The notes beneath the pieces were generated by a model that searched no databases, was not told the DNA's origin, and saw nothing but the letters and a program-made list of their open reading frames with translations. From JADHLJ01 sp038118725 (lineage in GTDB: Bacteria; Pseudomonadota; Alphaproteobacteria; Thalassobaculales; Thalassobaculaceae), in the NCBI GenBank assembly GCA_038118725.1, contig JAYOIK010000031.1:1-51764 (forward strand): 51,764 bases of DNA, given 5' to 3'. The position numbers and the translations under genes are program-made. The first letter of the stretch is position 1, and every line of letters begins with the position of its first letter. Shown in pieces: positions 41,340 to 50,558 of the stretch.

Positions 41340-42131
41340 CTACCCCGAGAAACGCATTATCACCTGGCCGAGCACCCCGTAATCGACCACGATCCTGTCG
41401 CCGGCCGTGACCGGGAGCGGCACGGCGCAGGTGCCGGTCGTCACCACCGCCCCGGCCCGCAGGGTCATGCCGTATCGTGAGAGTTCATTGGCGATCCAGG
41501 TGAGCGCGACCCTCGGGTCTCCCAATACATTCGCGCCGATGCCTTCATGGGTGATGCCCCCCTCCACCATCGCGTTAACCTTGTGGGTCACCAGATCTAT
41601 GTCCCGCCATGCCTCGGGCATTGCCGCGCCGAGGACGAAATCATGGGTACAGGCATTGTCCGCGATAAGCTGGGCCGCGCCGGCCCGTTCGAACGGCTCA
41701 AAGCGCGAGTCGGGGATTTCGATCGCCGGGTGCAGCGAGGCGACGGCGCCCAGGACCTCCTCGACCCGATAGTCGGCCTCGCGTGGGCCGAGGTCTCGGG
41801 CCATGCGAAAAGCGAATTCGGGCTCGGCGACGGCCATTCTGTTGTGACCGAAATCAAGCGTCGCGCCGTCCTCGAAGACATGCTCGGCCAATAGACGGCC
41901 GGCCAACGGCCCGTCGACGCCGATATGCTTTTGGCCCGCCTCGCTGGTGGCCGCGATTTTCCAGCCGACCGGCGCCGCGGCGCTAAAGGACTCGTAATGT
42001 GCTTGGATCGCGTAGGCCTCGCGTCGGTCCGTCGGGCGCAGATCCGTCGGCAGTGACGAGATGACCTTGCCGTCCCGCCAACAGTTCCAGATAAGTTCGG
42101 CGGCGCGTCTTGATTGTGTCTCGTCAAGCAT
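41340..42131 (-). CDS. 2-keto-4-pentenoate hydratase-like protein (FAH superfamily)
   Basis: A 263-aa enzyme of the hydratase/decarboxylase group in the fumarylacetoacetate hydrolase fold. PVGWKIAATSEAGQKHIGVDGPLAGRL (about 54-80), VAEPEFAFRMARDLG with the acidic metal-ligand region and LTWIANELSRYG near the C-terminus are typical of MhpD/XylJ/DmpE-like hydratases, which act on 2-hydroxypentadienoates in aromatic meta-cleavage. No ring-cleavage dioxygenase is nearby, so the actual substrate is open. Its ATG is 6 nt after the stop of the SDR gene, and both are likely one transcript. Confidence 0.88.
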   Translation of the reverse strand: MLDETQSRRAAELIWNCWRDGKVISSLPTDLRPTDRREAYAIQAHYESFSAAAPVGWKIAATSEAGQKHIGVDGPLAGRLLAEHVFEDGATLDFGHNRMAVAEPEFAFRMARDLGPREADYRVEEVLGAVASLHPAIEIPDSRFEPFERAGAAQLIADNACTHDFVLGAAMPEAWRDIDLVTHKVNAMVEGGITHEGIGANVLGDPRVALTWIANELSRYGMTLRAGAVVTTGTCAVPLPVTAGDRIVVDYGVLGQVIMRFSG

Positions 42132-42137
42132 CGGATC

Positions 42138-42839
42138 CTACCAGACCTCGCCATGGGGGCGAATTTCGACATTGAAGCTCCAGGCGCCCCTGGGCTGATG
42201 GGCGATGTGATACACCTCGCCGGCGATTTCCTCGGGCTTGATGAAATAGTCGTCGGGTTTGTCCGGTTGTCGCTTGCGGGTCCAGCGCAGATCGATCACC
42301 GCGTCGATGGTCACATAGGCCACGTGCACGCCCTTGGGACCGGCGTCGCGGGCGATGGACTCCGCCAAGATGCGCTGGGCGGCCTTCGACGGCGCGAAAC
42401 CGGCATAGCCGCCCCGACCGCGGTGCGCGGCGGTATTGCCGGTGCAGATGAGGGCGCCGCCGCCTGCCTCGATCATCGCCGGCGCGGTGAGGCGGGCCAG
42501 GTGTAGCAAGGCCATGGTGTTGACCTTGAAGTTCGCCTCCAGGGCCTCGGGATCGACCTCGAGAAAGTTGCCCCAGGCTCCGGCGACCGCGTTGTGGATC
42601 ACCACCGAGGGCGCTCCGAGATCCCGCGTGACATCGGCGACGGCGCGCGCCAAGGCTTCGGTATCGGTTACATCGCAGGGATAGGCATGGGTGTGCTCGA
42701 TCTCGCTGGCCAGGGTTTCCAGTCGGTCGGCCCGGCGCGCCAACATCGCGACCTCATAGCCTTCGGCGGCGAATTTACGCGTGATCGCCGCGCCGGTGCC
42801 CCATCCGACACCGGTAACAAGGCAGGTTTTCCTCGCCAT
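42138..42839 (-). CDS. SDR family protein with Phe in place of the catalytic Tyr
   Basis: A 233-aa short-chain dehydrogenase/reductase-fold protein. The N-terminal TGVGWGTG (cofactor loop) and HNAVAGAWG (replacing NNAG) are visible. The YxxxK motif reads F148-A-P-S-K152, lacking the catalytic Tyr while keeping Lys. I recall a subfamily with Phe at this place and a later VTIDAVIDLRW-like block, so this is probably a specialised or pseudo-dehydrogenase, not a decayed gene. GAGGAGC precedes the ATG. It is co-directional with and tightly linked to the hydratase gene. Confidence 0.85.
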   Translation of the reverse strand: MARKTCLVTGVGWGTGAAITRKFAAEGYEVAMLARRADRLETLASEIEHTHAYPCDVTDTEALARAVADVTRDLGAPSVVIHNAVAGAWGNFLEVDPEALEANFKVNTMALLHLARLTAPAMIEAGGGALICTGNTAAHRGRGGYAGFAPSKAAQRILAESIARDAGPKGVHVAYVTIDAVIDLRWTRKRQPDKPDDYFIKPEEIAGEVYHIAHQPRGAWSFNVEIRPHGEVW

Positions 42840-43014
42840 TCATGCTGCTCCTCGTAATCCTTGACGCGATTGTAGCAGCAGCGACCTCATGGGGAATGGC
42901 GCGGTCGGCGGCGATCTCAACCTTGATGGAACCCGACGAGATCGTGAACGGATGGCCCCGACGCCGCCGTGGGCTCTATACTTTGCCGGGGATACTCTGT
43001 TGGAGGGCTTGGTG

Positions 43015-43863
43015 ATGGTGGACATGAGCGGGAAAGTGGTGATCGTCACCGGTGGCGCTGGCGGATTCGGGCGCGCGTTTACCAAGGCGTTTCTCGATGC
43101 CGGGGCCAAGGTCGCGGCTTTTGACGTCGTCGAGGAAGGCCTTGCGAGCCTGCGGGAAGAGCACCGGGGGGTGAACGAGGACCGGCTGATGACCGAGAAG
43201 GTCGATATCGCCGATTTCGCCAGTTGTCAGGCGGCGGTGGACCGGGTTGCCGAGCGCTTCGGCGGTTTGACCGTGCTCATCAACAATGCCGGCCTCGGCA
43301 TGGGGTCGGTCAGGGACAGCCATCATATCGAATTGATCGGCATTGACGAGGTCACCCCGGAAATCTGGAACCAGATGGTCGGCGTCAACCTTACCGGTCC
43401 CTGGAACATGACCAAGGCCTCGATCGGTTATCTTAGAGAAGCGGAGCGTGCCCGGGTCATCAACGTGACGACCAGCTTCTTCACCATGCTGAGGGGTAAA
43501 TTTCAGCCCTATGGCCCATCGAAATCGGGTTTCGAGGCGATGAGCGCGAGCCATGCCTCGGAGTTCGAGGAAGAGGGGATCATGGTCAATGTCGTGGTCC
43601 CCGGCGGCCCCGCGGACACGCCCATGGTGCCCGATGGCGCCGGCTTTGATCGCGCGGACCTGGTGCAGCCCGCCAACATGACCTATCCGGCGCTGTGGCT
43701 TTGCTCCCCGGAGGGTGACGGAATGACCGGCAATCGCTATATCGCGGGCCGCTGGGATCCTGAAAAATCCATCGACGAGAATCGGGCGGCCACCGAGTCT
43801 CCGATCGGCTGGCCGGATCTGGCGGGCGACCCGGTGTGGCCGGGCGGCAAGCCGGACGCATGA
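43015..43863 (+). CDS. SDR family oxidoreductase
   Basis: A 282-aa short-chain dehydrogenase. It has VIVTGGAGGFGRAF (NAD(P)-binding), VLINNAGLG, and the catalytic Y166-GPS-K170 with a preceding NVTTSFF segment. The C-terminal tail (about residues 225-282) carries MTGNRYIAGRWDPEKS. GGAGGG lies about 8 nt upstream of the chosen ATG; the 42 upstream codons have no family similarity. It is divergent from the SDR/hydratase pair. The substrate is unknown. Confidence 0.9.
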   Translation: MVDMSGKVVIVTGGAGGFGRAFTKAFLDAGAKVAAFDVVEEGLASLREEHRGVNEDRLMTEKVDIADFASCQAAVDRVAERFGGLTVLINNAGLGMGSVRDSHHIELIGIDEVTPEIWNQMVGVNLTGPWNMTKASIGYLREAERARVINVTTSFFTMLRGKFQPYGPSKSGFEAMSASHASEFEEEGIMVNVVVPGGPADTPMVPDGAGFDRADLVQPANMTYPALWLCSPEGDGMTGNRYIAGRWDPEKSIDENRAATESPIGWPDLAGDPVWPGGKPDA

Positions 43864-43876
43864 CGCGCGGGTTTGG

Positions 43877-44833
43877 CTAAAACCATTTAAGCAGTTTCAT
43901 GATCGCGAGTTCCACCGCGATCAGCGTCGCCATGCCGGCGACCACGATGGCGAAAGCGCCGGCGCTATCCGCGCCGGGTATGCCGCCGACATTGATGCCC
44001 AACAAGCCGGTGATGAAGCTCAGGGGCACGAACACGGCGGCGACCAGAGAGAGGATATAGGTGTTGCGCGCCTGGCGTGCCTCGCTTTCGGCGCGGATTT
44101 GCTGGTACAGCAACTCGGCGCGTTCATTCATGAGATCCAGATCCTCGACCAGGCGCAGTACCTCGTTGGTGCGCTCACCCAATTGCTGGCGAAGGTCATC
44201 GCCAAACCAGTCGGGGTCGAGAACCTGCAAGCTACTGACCGCTTGATATTGCGGGCGGACGTACCGCCGCATCAGGTTCACGCGGCGCCGCAAGCTCCGC
44301 AGCTCCATCTGATCATCCGGCAATAGTTTCTCCCGAGCCTCCATGCGGTCGAGGACCTCGTTGATCTCGTCTTCGCGGGTCGACAGGCGATCGGAAAGCC
44401 CTTGGATGATCGCCAGAGTGAGCTCCGCGCTGCCACGGGGGCCGCCTCCCGCCAGCAGCGCCTCGCGTTGCTCCTGAACTGCCATGATCCGATAGCGTCT
44501 GGAACTGACCACCATGTTGTCCCGCGCGGCGATCCGTACCGAGATCAGTTCCTGGTCCACCGCGGGATTGAGGTTGACACCGCGCAACACGATCATCGTG
44601 AAATCATCGATGTGCCAGGATCGCGGCCGCGTCTGCTCGGTGTTCAGCGCCCGGATGGCGAGGGGCGAGAAACCCAGCGCGGTCAGCAATGGCTCCGCCC
44701 CGCTATCGGAGCGATCGAGATGAATCCAGCGCCAGTGGCCGTCCGGCACCGGAGCGATCACGTTTTCGGCGTCCAGCCAGATGATTTCCTCATCGCGGGT
44801 GACGTCGACCGCGAAAACGATGGAACTCTCCAT
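43877..44833 (-). CDS. CorA/ZntB-type divalent cation channel
   Basis: A 318-aa membrane protein with a large cytoplasmic N-terminal domain (WRWIHLDRS, HIDDFTMIVLRGVNLN) and a long coiled alpha-helix stretch. Two C-terminal helices carry the pore motif FITGLLGINVGGIP; CorA has GMN, while GIN is typical of ZntB-like members, which transport Zn2+ and other divalent ions. The start is the Met with AAGGA 6 nt upstream; an in-frame Met at 44872 adds 13 residues. It is convergent with the SDR gene on the left and divergent from a third SDR on the right. Confidence 0.9.
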   Translation of the reverse strand: MESSIVFAVDVTRDEEIIWLDAENVIAPVPDGHWRWIHLDRSDSGAEPLLTALGFSPLAIRALNTEQTRPRSWHIDDFTMIVLRGVNLNPAVDQELISVRIAARDNMVVSSRRYRIMAVQEQREALLAGGGPRGSAELTLAIIQGLSDRLSTREDEINEVLDRMEAREKLLPDDQMELRSLRRRVNLMRRYVRPQYQAVSSLQVLDPDWFGDDLRQQLGERTNEVLRLVEDLDLMNERAELLYQQIRAESEARQARNTYILSLVAAVFVPLSFITGLLGINVGGIPGADSAGAFAIVVAGMATLIAVELAIMKLLKWF

Positions 44834-44951
44834 GACGATCCTTCCCAGAGGGTCGCGCGCGCTATTCATCACCTGCTTGTCGCTTCTTGAGCTTGCGCGA
44901 GGGCGCGCGTCACCGCAGGTTTAGCAAAGAACTTATACGGGAGAACGGATC

Positions 44952-45731
44952 ATGGCGAGCGATCGGGAAACGGTATTGGTAACCGGCGCCGGAAGCGGAA
45001 TTGGGCGGGCGACGGCGATCGCCATGGCCGAGGCGGGCAAGAACGTGGTCTGCGCCGATATCAACAAGGAGGCGGCGGAGGTCGTCGCCGCGACCGCGCG
45101 TCAGCACGGTGTCGACGCCACGGCTCTCCAGGCGGATGTCGGCGATGTCGGCGAGATCGACAAGATGATCGAGGATGTCATGGAGGCTTATGGCCGCCTC
45201 GACGTGATCGTCAACAATGCCGGCGTCACCCGCGCCGCCTATATCATGGACCTGACCGAGCAGGACTGGGACTGGATGCATCGGGTCAACGCCAAGGGCG
45301 TTTTCTTCTGCCTCCAGGGCGCGGCGCGGCGGATGATCGAGCAGGGCGGTGGACGGATCATCAACATCGCCTCGATCGCGGGCCGCGGGTTCCACGGAAC
45401 CTCCAACGCCGCCTACGCCGCCAGCAAGGGCGCGGTGATCAGTTTGACCAAGACCGCGTCCCAGCAGCTGGCCAAGCACAACATCACCGTGAACGCCATT
45501 TGCCCCGGGGTGACCCGGACCGAGATCGTCAACGGATTGGTTGCCTCGCGCGCTCAAGCGGCGGGGATCTCGGAAGAGGATATGCTCGCGGAAACCGTCA
45601 AGGACGTGCCGCTCGGACGCGCCAACGAACCGGAAGATATCGCCGCGATGGCGGTGTTCCTGTCATCGCCCGGCGCGCGCAACATCACCGGGCAATGCTA
45701 CAACGTGGATGGCGGCTTGATCACCAGTTAA
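44952..45731 (+). CDS. SDR family oxidoreductase (3-oxoacyl-ACP reductase/acetoin dehydrogenase-like)
   Basis: A 259-aa classical short-chain dehydrogenase: TGAGSGIGRA (cofactor binding), NNAGVTRAA, NIASIAGRGFH and the catalytic Y155-AAS-K159, then INVNAICPG-like NITVNAICPGVTRTEI. The C-terminus ends GQCYNVDGGLITS as in FabG-like SDRs. GGGAGAA lies 6 nt before the ATG. The substrate cannot be told apart among FabG, acetoin and 3-hydroxybutyrate types. It is convergent with alanine dehydrogenase. Confidence 0.92.
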   Translation: MASDRETVLVTGAGSGIGRATAIAMAEAGKNVVCADINKEAAEVVAATARQHGVDATALQADVGDVGEIDKMIEDVMEAYGRLDVIVNNAGVTRAAYIMDLTEQDWDWMHRVNAKGVFFCLQGAARRMIEQGGGRIINIASIAGRGFHGTSNAAYAASKGAVISLTKTASQQLAKHNITVNAICPGVTRTEIVNGLVASRAQAAGISEEDMLAETVKDVPLGRANEPEDIAAMAVFLSSPGARNITGQCYNVDGGLITS

Positions 45732-45741
45732 CAGCCGATGG

Positions 45742-46860
45742 TCAGGAACGCAGCGCTTCCTCCGGCGCGACATAGGCCATGCCGTGGGCCTCGGCGACGG
45801 CCTTGTAGTTCACCGCGCCGGCATGGACGTTTAGCCCGGCCCGCAGATGCTCGTCCTGATCCAGCGCCACCCGCCAGCCCTTGTTCGCGATCGCCAGGGT
45901 AAAGGGAAGCGTGGCGTTGTTGAGCGCGAAGGTACTGGTTCGCGCGACGCCGCCGGGCATGTTCGCGACACAATAGTGCACGACCTCGTCGACCTCGTAG
46001 GTGGAGTCGGCATGGGTGGTGGCGCGGGAAGTCTCGAAACAGCCGCCTTGGTCGATCGCCACGTCCACGAGGACCGAGCCGCGGCGCATCCGCGAGACCA
46101 TGTCGCGGGTCACCAGACGCGGCGCCGCCGCGCCGGGGATCAGCACCGCGCCGATCACCAGATCGGCATCAAGGACGTATTCCTCGACCGCGTCGATGGT
46201 CGAGTAGATCGTGTTCAGGGTCGACCCGAACTGCATGTCCAATTCGTTCAGCCGCTTCAACGAGCGGTCCAGCACCGTCACCCTGGCTTCCAGACCCATG
46301 GCCATGCGCGCCGCGTTGGTGCCGACCACTCCGCCGCCTAGGATGACGACCTTGCCCGTGGCAACCCCGGGGACGCCTCCCAGCAGCACGCCCGAGCCGC
46401 CCTGGGCTTTTTCCAGGCAATGCGCTCCCGCCTGGATCGACATCCGCCCGGCGACCTCGCTCATCGGCGCCAAGAGGGGAAGGCCGCCGCGGGCATCGGT
46501 CACCGTCTCGTAGGCGATCGCGGTACAGCCGCTTTCGACCAATCCCTTGGTCTGCGGCAGGTCCGGGGCGAGGTGCAGATAGGTGAACAGGATCTGCCCC
46601 TCGCGTAGCCGGGCGATCTCCTCGGCTTGCGGTTCCTTCACCTTGACGACCATGTCGGCTTCGGCGAACACGGCATCGGCATCGGGTGCGATGGTCGCGC
46701 CGGCGGCGGTATAGGCATCGTCATCCAACCCGATTCCAAACCCGGCATGGGTTTCGACCATCACCTCATGGCCATGGTGCACCAGTTCCCGCACTCCCGC
46801 CGGCACCAGGCCGACACGATACTCATGGTTCTTGATCTCACGAGGCACACCGATACGCAT
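45742..46860 (-). CDS. ald: alanine dehydrogenase
   Basis: A 372-aa NAD-dependent enzyme that interconverts L-alanine and pyruvate plus ammonia. It has MRIGVPREIKNHEYRVGLVPAGV, DMVVKVKEPQAEEI, LFTYLHLAP, GVPGVATGKVVILGGGVVGTNAARMA (the NAD Rossmann fold) and DVAIDQGGCFETSRATTHADSTY. GGGAG precedes the ATG by 6 nt. The 200-nt gap to the divergent biotin carboxylase gene should hold its promoter. Its 3' end lies 10 nt from the end of the SDR gene. Confidence 0.96.
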   Translation of the reverse strand: MRIGVPREIKNHEYRVGLVPAGVRELVHHGHEVMVETHAGFGIGLDDDAYTAAGATIAPDADAVFAEADMVVKVKEPQAEEIARLREGQILFTYLHLAPDLPQTKGLVESGCTAIAYETVTDARGGLPLLAPMSEVAGRMSIQAGAHCLEKAQGGSGVLLGGVPGVATGKVVILGGGVVGTNAARMAMGLEARVTVLDRSLKRLNELDMQFGSTLNTIYSTIDAVEEYVLDADLVIGAVLIPGAAAPRLVTRDMVSRMRRGSVLVDVAIDQGGCFETSRATTHADSTYEVDEVVHYCVANMPGGVARTSTFALNNATLPFTLAIANKGWRVALDQDEHLRAGLNVHAGAVNYKAVAEAHGMAYVAPEEALRS

Positions 46861-47060
46861 GACTTGCTCCCAAATTGTCTAGGCGCCAGTTTGTTCGGCT
46901 CACAGGTTGATCCTCTCGAACGCCGTAGACAATCCCCTTTCAGTCGGGGCAGCCATGCGTCAAACACGACCCGCCCGTGTCGTGTTCATGACTAAACGTG
47001 AACAGAGCATTTTTTACAGAGACACTGGCGCGCCGCGACAGCTGCTGGTAATCACGAGAC
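46861..47060. other. divergent intergenic region, ald / acyl-CoA carboxylase
   Basis: Two hundred nt containing the divergent promoters. No strong palindrome or riboswitch was recognised; an AT-richer stretch lies near 46985-47020. Confidence 0.4.
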
Positions 47061-49055
47061 ATGATGAAAACACTGCTCATCGCGAACCGGGGCGAGATCG
47101 CCCGACGGGTCGCCCGCACCGCCAAGTCGATGGGAATCCGGACCGTGGCGGTCTTCTCCGAGGCTGACTCGGACGCGATGCATGTCGAGGATTGCGATAC
47201 CGCCATCGCCATCGGTCCGGCACCGGCGACGGAGTCCTATCTGCGAGGCGATAGGATTATCGAGGCGGCTCGCGAGGCCGGAGCCGACGCGATCCATCCG
47301 GGTTACGGGTTTCTGTCCGAGAATGCCGGTTTCGCGCGCGCCTGCGTCGAGGCGGGGCTGATCTTTGTCGGCCCGCCCGCGGCGGCGATTGAGGCCATGG
47401 GGTCCAAGGCCGAGGCCAAGGCGTTGATGGAAGGCGCCGGCGTGCCCCTGGTGTCCGGCTACCACGGCGCGGGTCAGGACGTCGCGACCTTGACGGCGGA
47501 AGCGGCGCGTATTGGCTACCCGGTCCTACTCAAGGCAAGCGCCGGCGGCGGTGGCCGCGGGATGCGGGTGGTCGAGGCGCCGGAAGATCTGGAGGCGGCC
47601 ATCGCCGCCGCCAAGCGCGAGTCGGCCGGGGCCTTCGGCGACGACCGGCTTTTGATCGAGAAATATCTGACCCGGCCGCGGCATATCGAGGTTCAGGTCT
47701 TCGCCGATAGCCAAGGCAACGCTGTTCACCTGTTCGAGCGGGATTGCTCGGTCCAACGGCGCCACCAGAAAGTCCTTGAGGAGGCGCCCGCGCCCAATCT
47801 CGACCCCGCGACCCGCGCCGCCATGGGCGAGGCGGCGGTGGCGGCGGCCAAGGCCATCGGCTATGTCGGCGCCGGGACGGTCGAGTTCATCATGGACGCG
47901 ACCGGCTTCTATTTCATGGAGATGAACACCCGCCTCCAGGTTGAACACCCGGTGACCGAGATGATCACTGGCCTGGATCTGGTGGAGTGGCAGCTCCTGG
48001 TTGCCAGCGGCGCGCCCTTGCCGCGCGCGCAAAACGAGATCTCCGAGACCGGTCACGCCTTCGAGGCCCGTCTCTATGCCGAGGATCCGGTGGAGTTCCG
48101 TCCCCGTACCGGACGCATCGGCCATCTCCGCTTTCCGGACGCGCCGGCGCGGGTGGATACCGGGGTGCGGGCCGGCGATACGGTCTCCATCCACTATGAC
48201 CCGATGATCGCCAAGCTGATCGTCCATGGCCGCGACCGGGGCGAGGCGTTGGGCCGCATGGCCGCCGCCTTGGCCGCGACCGAAGTTGGCGGTCTGATCA
48301 CCAATCAGCCCTTTCTGGCGCGTCTCGTGGCCCATCCGGCCTTTGCCGCGGCCGATGTTCATACCGGCTTCATCGATGAGCACGCCGCTGATTTGATACC
48401 CGAGCCCACCGGCCCCGACGATCGGGCCCTGGCGTTGCTCTCCCTGGCCGCGTTGATTCGGGATGAACGGCAATCCGTGGCCAAGGCGGCGCGCTCAAAC
48501 GATCCGGGCTCCCCCTGGCACGCGGTTGGTGGTTGGCGTTTGAATGAACCGCGCTCGCGTTCGCTGGTTTTCCAGATCGAGGACGCGCGGCATGTCTCGG
48601 TGCTCGAAGCGATCGGTGACGGTTATCGCTTGGTCTCGAGCGACCAAGCCCCGATTGTGCACGGCGACATCGACTCCGATGGCCGCATGAACGCGTCGAT
48701 CGACGGCGCCAGGCTTTCGGTCTCCCTGGCTTTCGACGGCGCCGAGATCACGGTGTTCACGCCTTCGAGGCCCGTGGTCGCGACCTTGATTGATCCCTTG
48801 GAAACGGCGGGCGGTTTGGAGGCGGCGGGTGGTCGCCTGACCGCGCCCATGCCGGGCAAGGTCGTCTCCGTGCTTGTCGCCGCCGGTGACGGCGTGAAGC
48901 GCGGGGCGCCGCTGATCGTGCTCGAGGCCATGAAGATGGAGCATACCATCGCCGCGCCGGGCGACGGGGAGATCCGCGCCGTGCATTTCCAAGCCGGCGA
49001 TTTGGTGGAGGAGGGCGCCGACCTTCTCGATTTCGAGCCCCTGGCGGAGGCTTAG
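47061..49055 (+). CDS. acyl-CoA carboxylase alpha subunit (biotin carboxylase + BCCP), methylcrotonyl-CoA type
   Basis: A 664-aa protein with a biotin carboxylase domain (LLIANRGEIARRVART, IHPGYGFLSENAGFA, ATP-grasp GGGGRGMR, FMEMNTRLQVEHPVTEMITG) and a C-terminal biotin carrier domain with biotinyl Lys K625 in EAMKMEH. It resembles 3-methylcrotonyl-CoA or propionyl-CoA carboxylase alpha subunits. No carboxyltransferase (beta) gene lies nearby; instead a permease follows 3 nt after the stop. Feeding methylmalonyl-CoA to the mutase module at 15-21 kb would require propionyl-CoA specificity, which I cannot show. Met2 (47064) is an alternative start. Confidence 0.92.
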   Translation: MMKTLLIANRGEIARRVARTAKSMGIRTVAVFSEADSDAMHVEDCDTAIAIGPAPATESYLRGDRIIEAAREAGADAIHPGYGFLSENAGFARACVEAGLIFVGPPAAAIEAMGSKAEAKALMEGAGVPLVSGYHGAGQDVATLTAEAARIGYPVLLKASAGGGGRGMRVVEAPEDLEAAIAAAKRESAGAFGDDRLLIEKYLTRPRHIEVQVFADSQGNAVHLFERDCSVQRRHQKVLEEAPAPNLDPATRAAMGEAAVAAAKAIGYVGAGTVEFIMDATGFYFMEMNTRLQVEHPVTEMITGLDLVEWQLLVASGAPLPRAQNEISETGHAFEARLYAEDPVEFRPRTGRIGHLRFPDAPARVDTGVRAGDTVSIHYDPMIAKLIVHGRDRGEALGRMAAALAATEVGGLITNQPFLARLVAHPAFAAADVHTGFIDEHAADLIPEPTGPDDRALALLSLAALIRDERQSVAKAARSNDPGSPWHAVGGWRLNEPRSRSLVFQIEDARHVSVLEAIGDGYRLVSSDQAPIVHGDIDSDGRMNASIDGARLSVSLAFDGAEITVFTPSRPVVATLIDPLETAGGLEAAGGRLTAPMPGKVVSVLVAAGDGVKRGAPLIVLEAMKMEHTIAAPGDGEIRAVHFQAGDLVEEGADLLDFEPLAEA

Positions 49056-49058
49056 TCG

Positions 49059-50558
49059 ATGGCCCAAGGGCCGGGTGTTGGGGCTGGCGGAGCCGGGAGT
49101 GGAGGCGCCGCGACCGGACTGGCGCGCATGATGTCGCCCCGCCGCGTGGTGATGAGCCTTATCGCTCTTTGCGCGCTTTGGCTTGTCCTGGTCCCGCCGT
49201 CGGGCATGGCGCCGGAGATGGCCTTGGGTGCCGGGCTCATTCTCGTGACCATCGGCATGCTCGCGACCGGCGTGCTGGCCGAGCAACTGGTGGTGCTGAT
49301 TTTCTTCCTGTTCGCGATGATTCTGGTGATCGCGCCGCCGTCGGTCGTGTTCTCGGGCTTTACGTCCGGAGCGTTCTGGCTGGTTTTCGGGGGGTTGGTG
49401 ATCGGCGCGGCGGTGGATCGCACGGGGCTTGGCGCCAGGATCGCCGCGGCCATTACCCGTCGGGTCGGCGCGGATTATCGGGTCGTCATCGCGGCGATCA
49501 TCCTGGTGAACATGGTCCTGGTGTTCCTGATGCCCTCGACCCTGAGCCGGGTGGTGATGCTGATTCCCGTGGTGCTCGCCCTGGCTGGGCGGCTCGGCTT
49601 TCCGCCTGGCGGTAAACAGCGTTCCGGCATGATCATGGCGGCATTGCTCAGCGCCTATCTCTGTTCGACATCGGTTTTGCCGGCGAATGTTCCGAACAAT
49701 GTCCTGCTGGGCGCCGCCGAAGCCTTCCAGGGCGTGCAGATCCGCTATTTCGACTATCTGCTGCTGCATTTTCCGGTGCTTTCCATGCTGCGGGCGGTGA
49801 CGATCTGGGCCTGCGTCGTGTGGTTGTTCCGCCCCAGCGCCGCCGAAGCGGCCCGGGCGCTCGAGGAGGCGCGCGAGGAGGCGAGCGCCGAGGCGAGACC
49901 GGCAACCAGAGGGGTGTTCACCGCCGAGGAGGGGCGCTTGTCGCTTCTTCTGACCCTGGCGCTTGTCCTGTGGGCGACGGATTCCCTGCATGGCGTGGCC
50001 CCGGCCTGGGTGTCGCTGGGTGTCGGACTGGTTTGCTTGCTACCATTGCTGGCCTTGGTGCCGCCGGAAACATTTCGCGAGAAGGTTCACGTCGGGCCAC
50101 TGATCTATGTCGCCGGTATCATCGGGATCGGCGCCGTGGTGGCCGAGACCGGGCTCGGCGCCTATCTCAGTCATTGGATGCTCGAAGTCGTGCCGATGTC
50201 GCCGGACGCGCCGGCACGCTCCTTGGTTTCCCTTGGAGGGCTGGCGATGGTGCTCGGCCTGTTTTCCACCATGCCCGGCGTGCCCGCGATCCTGACGCCG
50301 ATTTCAGGAGAGCTCCAGGCGGCCTCGGGGCTTGCCATCGAGGCGGTGCTGATGGCCCAGGTGATTGGTTTCTCGATGGTCTGGTTTCCCTATCAGGTGC
50401 CGCCGATCATCGTCGGCATGCAACTGGGTGGGGTATCGGCGTCCGATGGTCTTAAATCGACCATGCTGACTTCCGTGGTTGGCCTCGTGATCCTGATGCC
50501 GCTGGATCTCGCGTGGTGGCGATTACTCGGATACTTGCCGAATGGGAGCCTGTGGTGA
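49059..50558 (+). CDS. SLC13/DASS-like permease
   Basis: A 499-aa membrane protein with about 11-12 helices, of the divalent-anion/sodium symporter or related arsenical-pump-like superfamily. Elements are MFLMPSTLSRVVMLIPVVLALA-like LVFLMPSTLSRVVML (after helix 4) and FSTMPGVPAILTPIS, matching the two re-entrant-loop positions, and ILPANVPNN. Members move dicarboxylates, sulfate or related ions. It starts 3 nt after the carboxylase gene, suggesting linked expression and import of an organic acid that becomes an acyl-CoA. The stop overlaps the next start (GTGA). Confidence 0.87.
   Translation: MAQGPGVGAGGAGSGGAATGLARMMSPRRVVMSLIALCALWLVLVPPSGMAPEMALGAGLILVTIGMLATGVLAEQLVVLIFFLFAMILVIAPPSVVFSGFTSGAFWLVFGGLVIGAAVDRTGLGARIAAAITRRVGADYRVVIAAIILVNMVLVFLMPSTLSRVVMLIPVVLALAGRLGFPPGGKQRSGMIMAALLSAYLCSTSVLPANVPNNVLLGAAEAFQGVQIRYFDYLLLHFPVLSMLRAVTIWACVVWLFRPSAAEAARALEEAREEASAEARPATRGVFTAEEGRLSLLLTLALVLWATDSLHGVAPAWVSLGVGLVCLLPLLALVPPETFREKVHVGPLIYVAGIIGIGAVVAETGLGAYLSHWMLEVVPMSPDAPARSLVSLGGLAMVLGLFSTMPGVPAILTPISGELQAASGLAIEAVLMAQVIGFSMVWFPYQVPPIIVGMQLGGVSASDGLKSTMLTSVVGLVILMPLDLAWWRLLGYLPNGSLW

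Noticed and set aside
42148..42839. Decayed SDR gene
   Set aside because: The frame is full length with a good ribosome binding site; Phe at the Tyr position is, from memory, shared by a subfamily.
48495..49991. 498-aa minus-strand frame opposite the carboxylase and permease
   Set aside because: Shadow frame spanning two well-supported genes.
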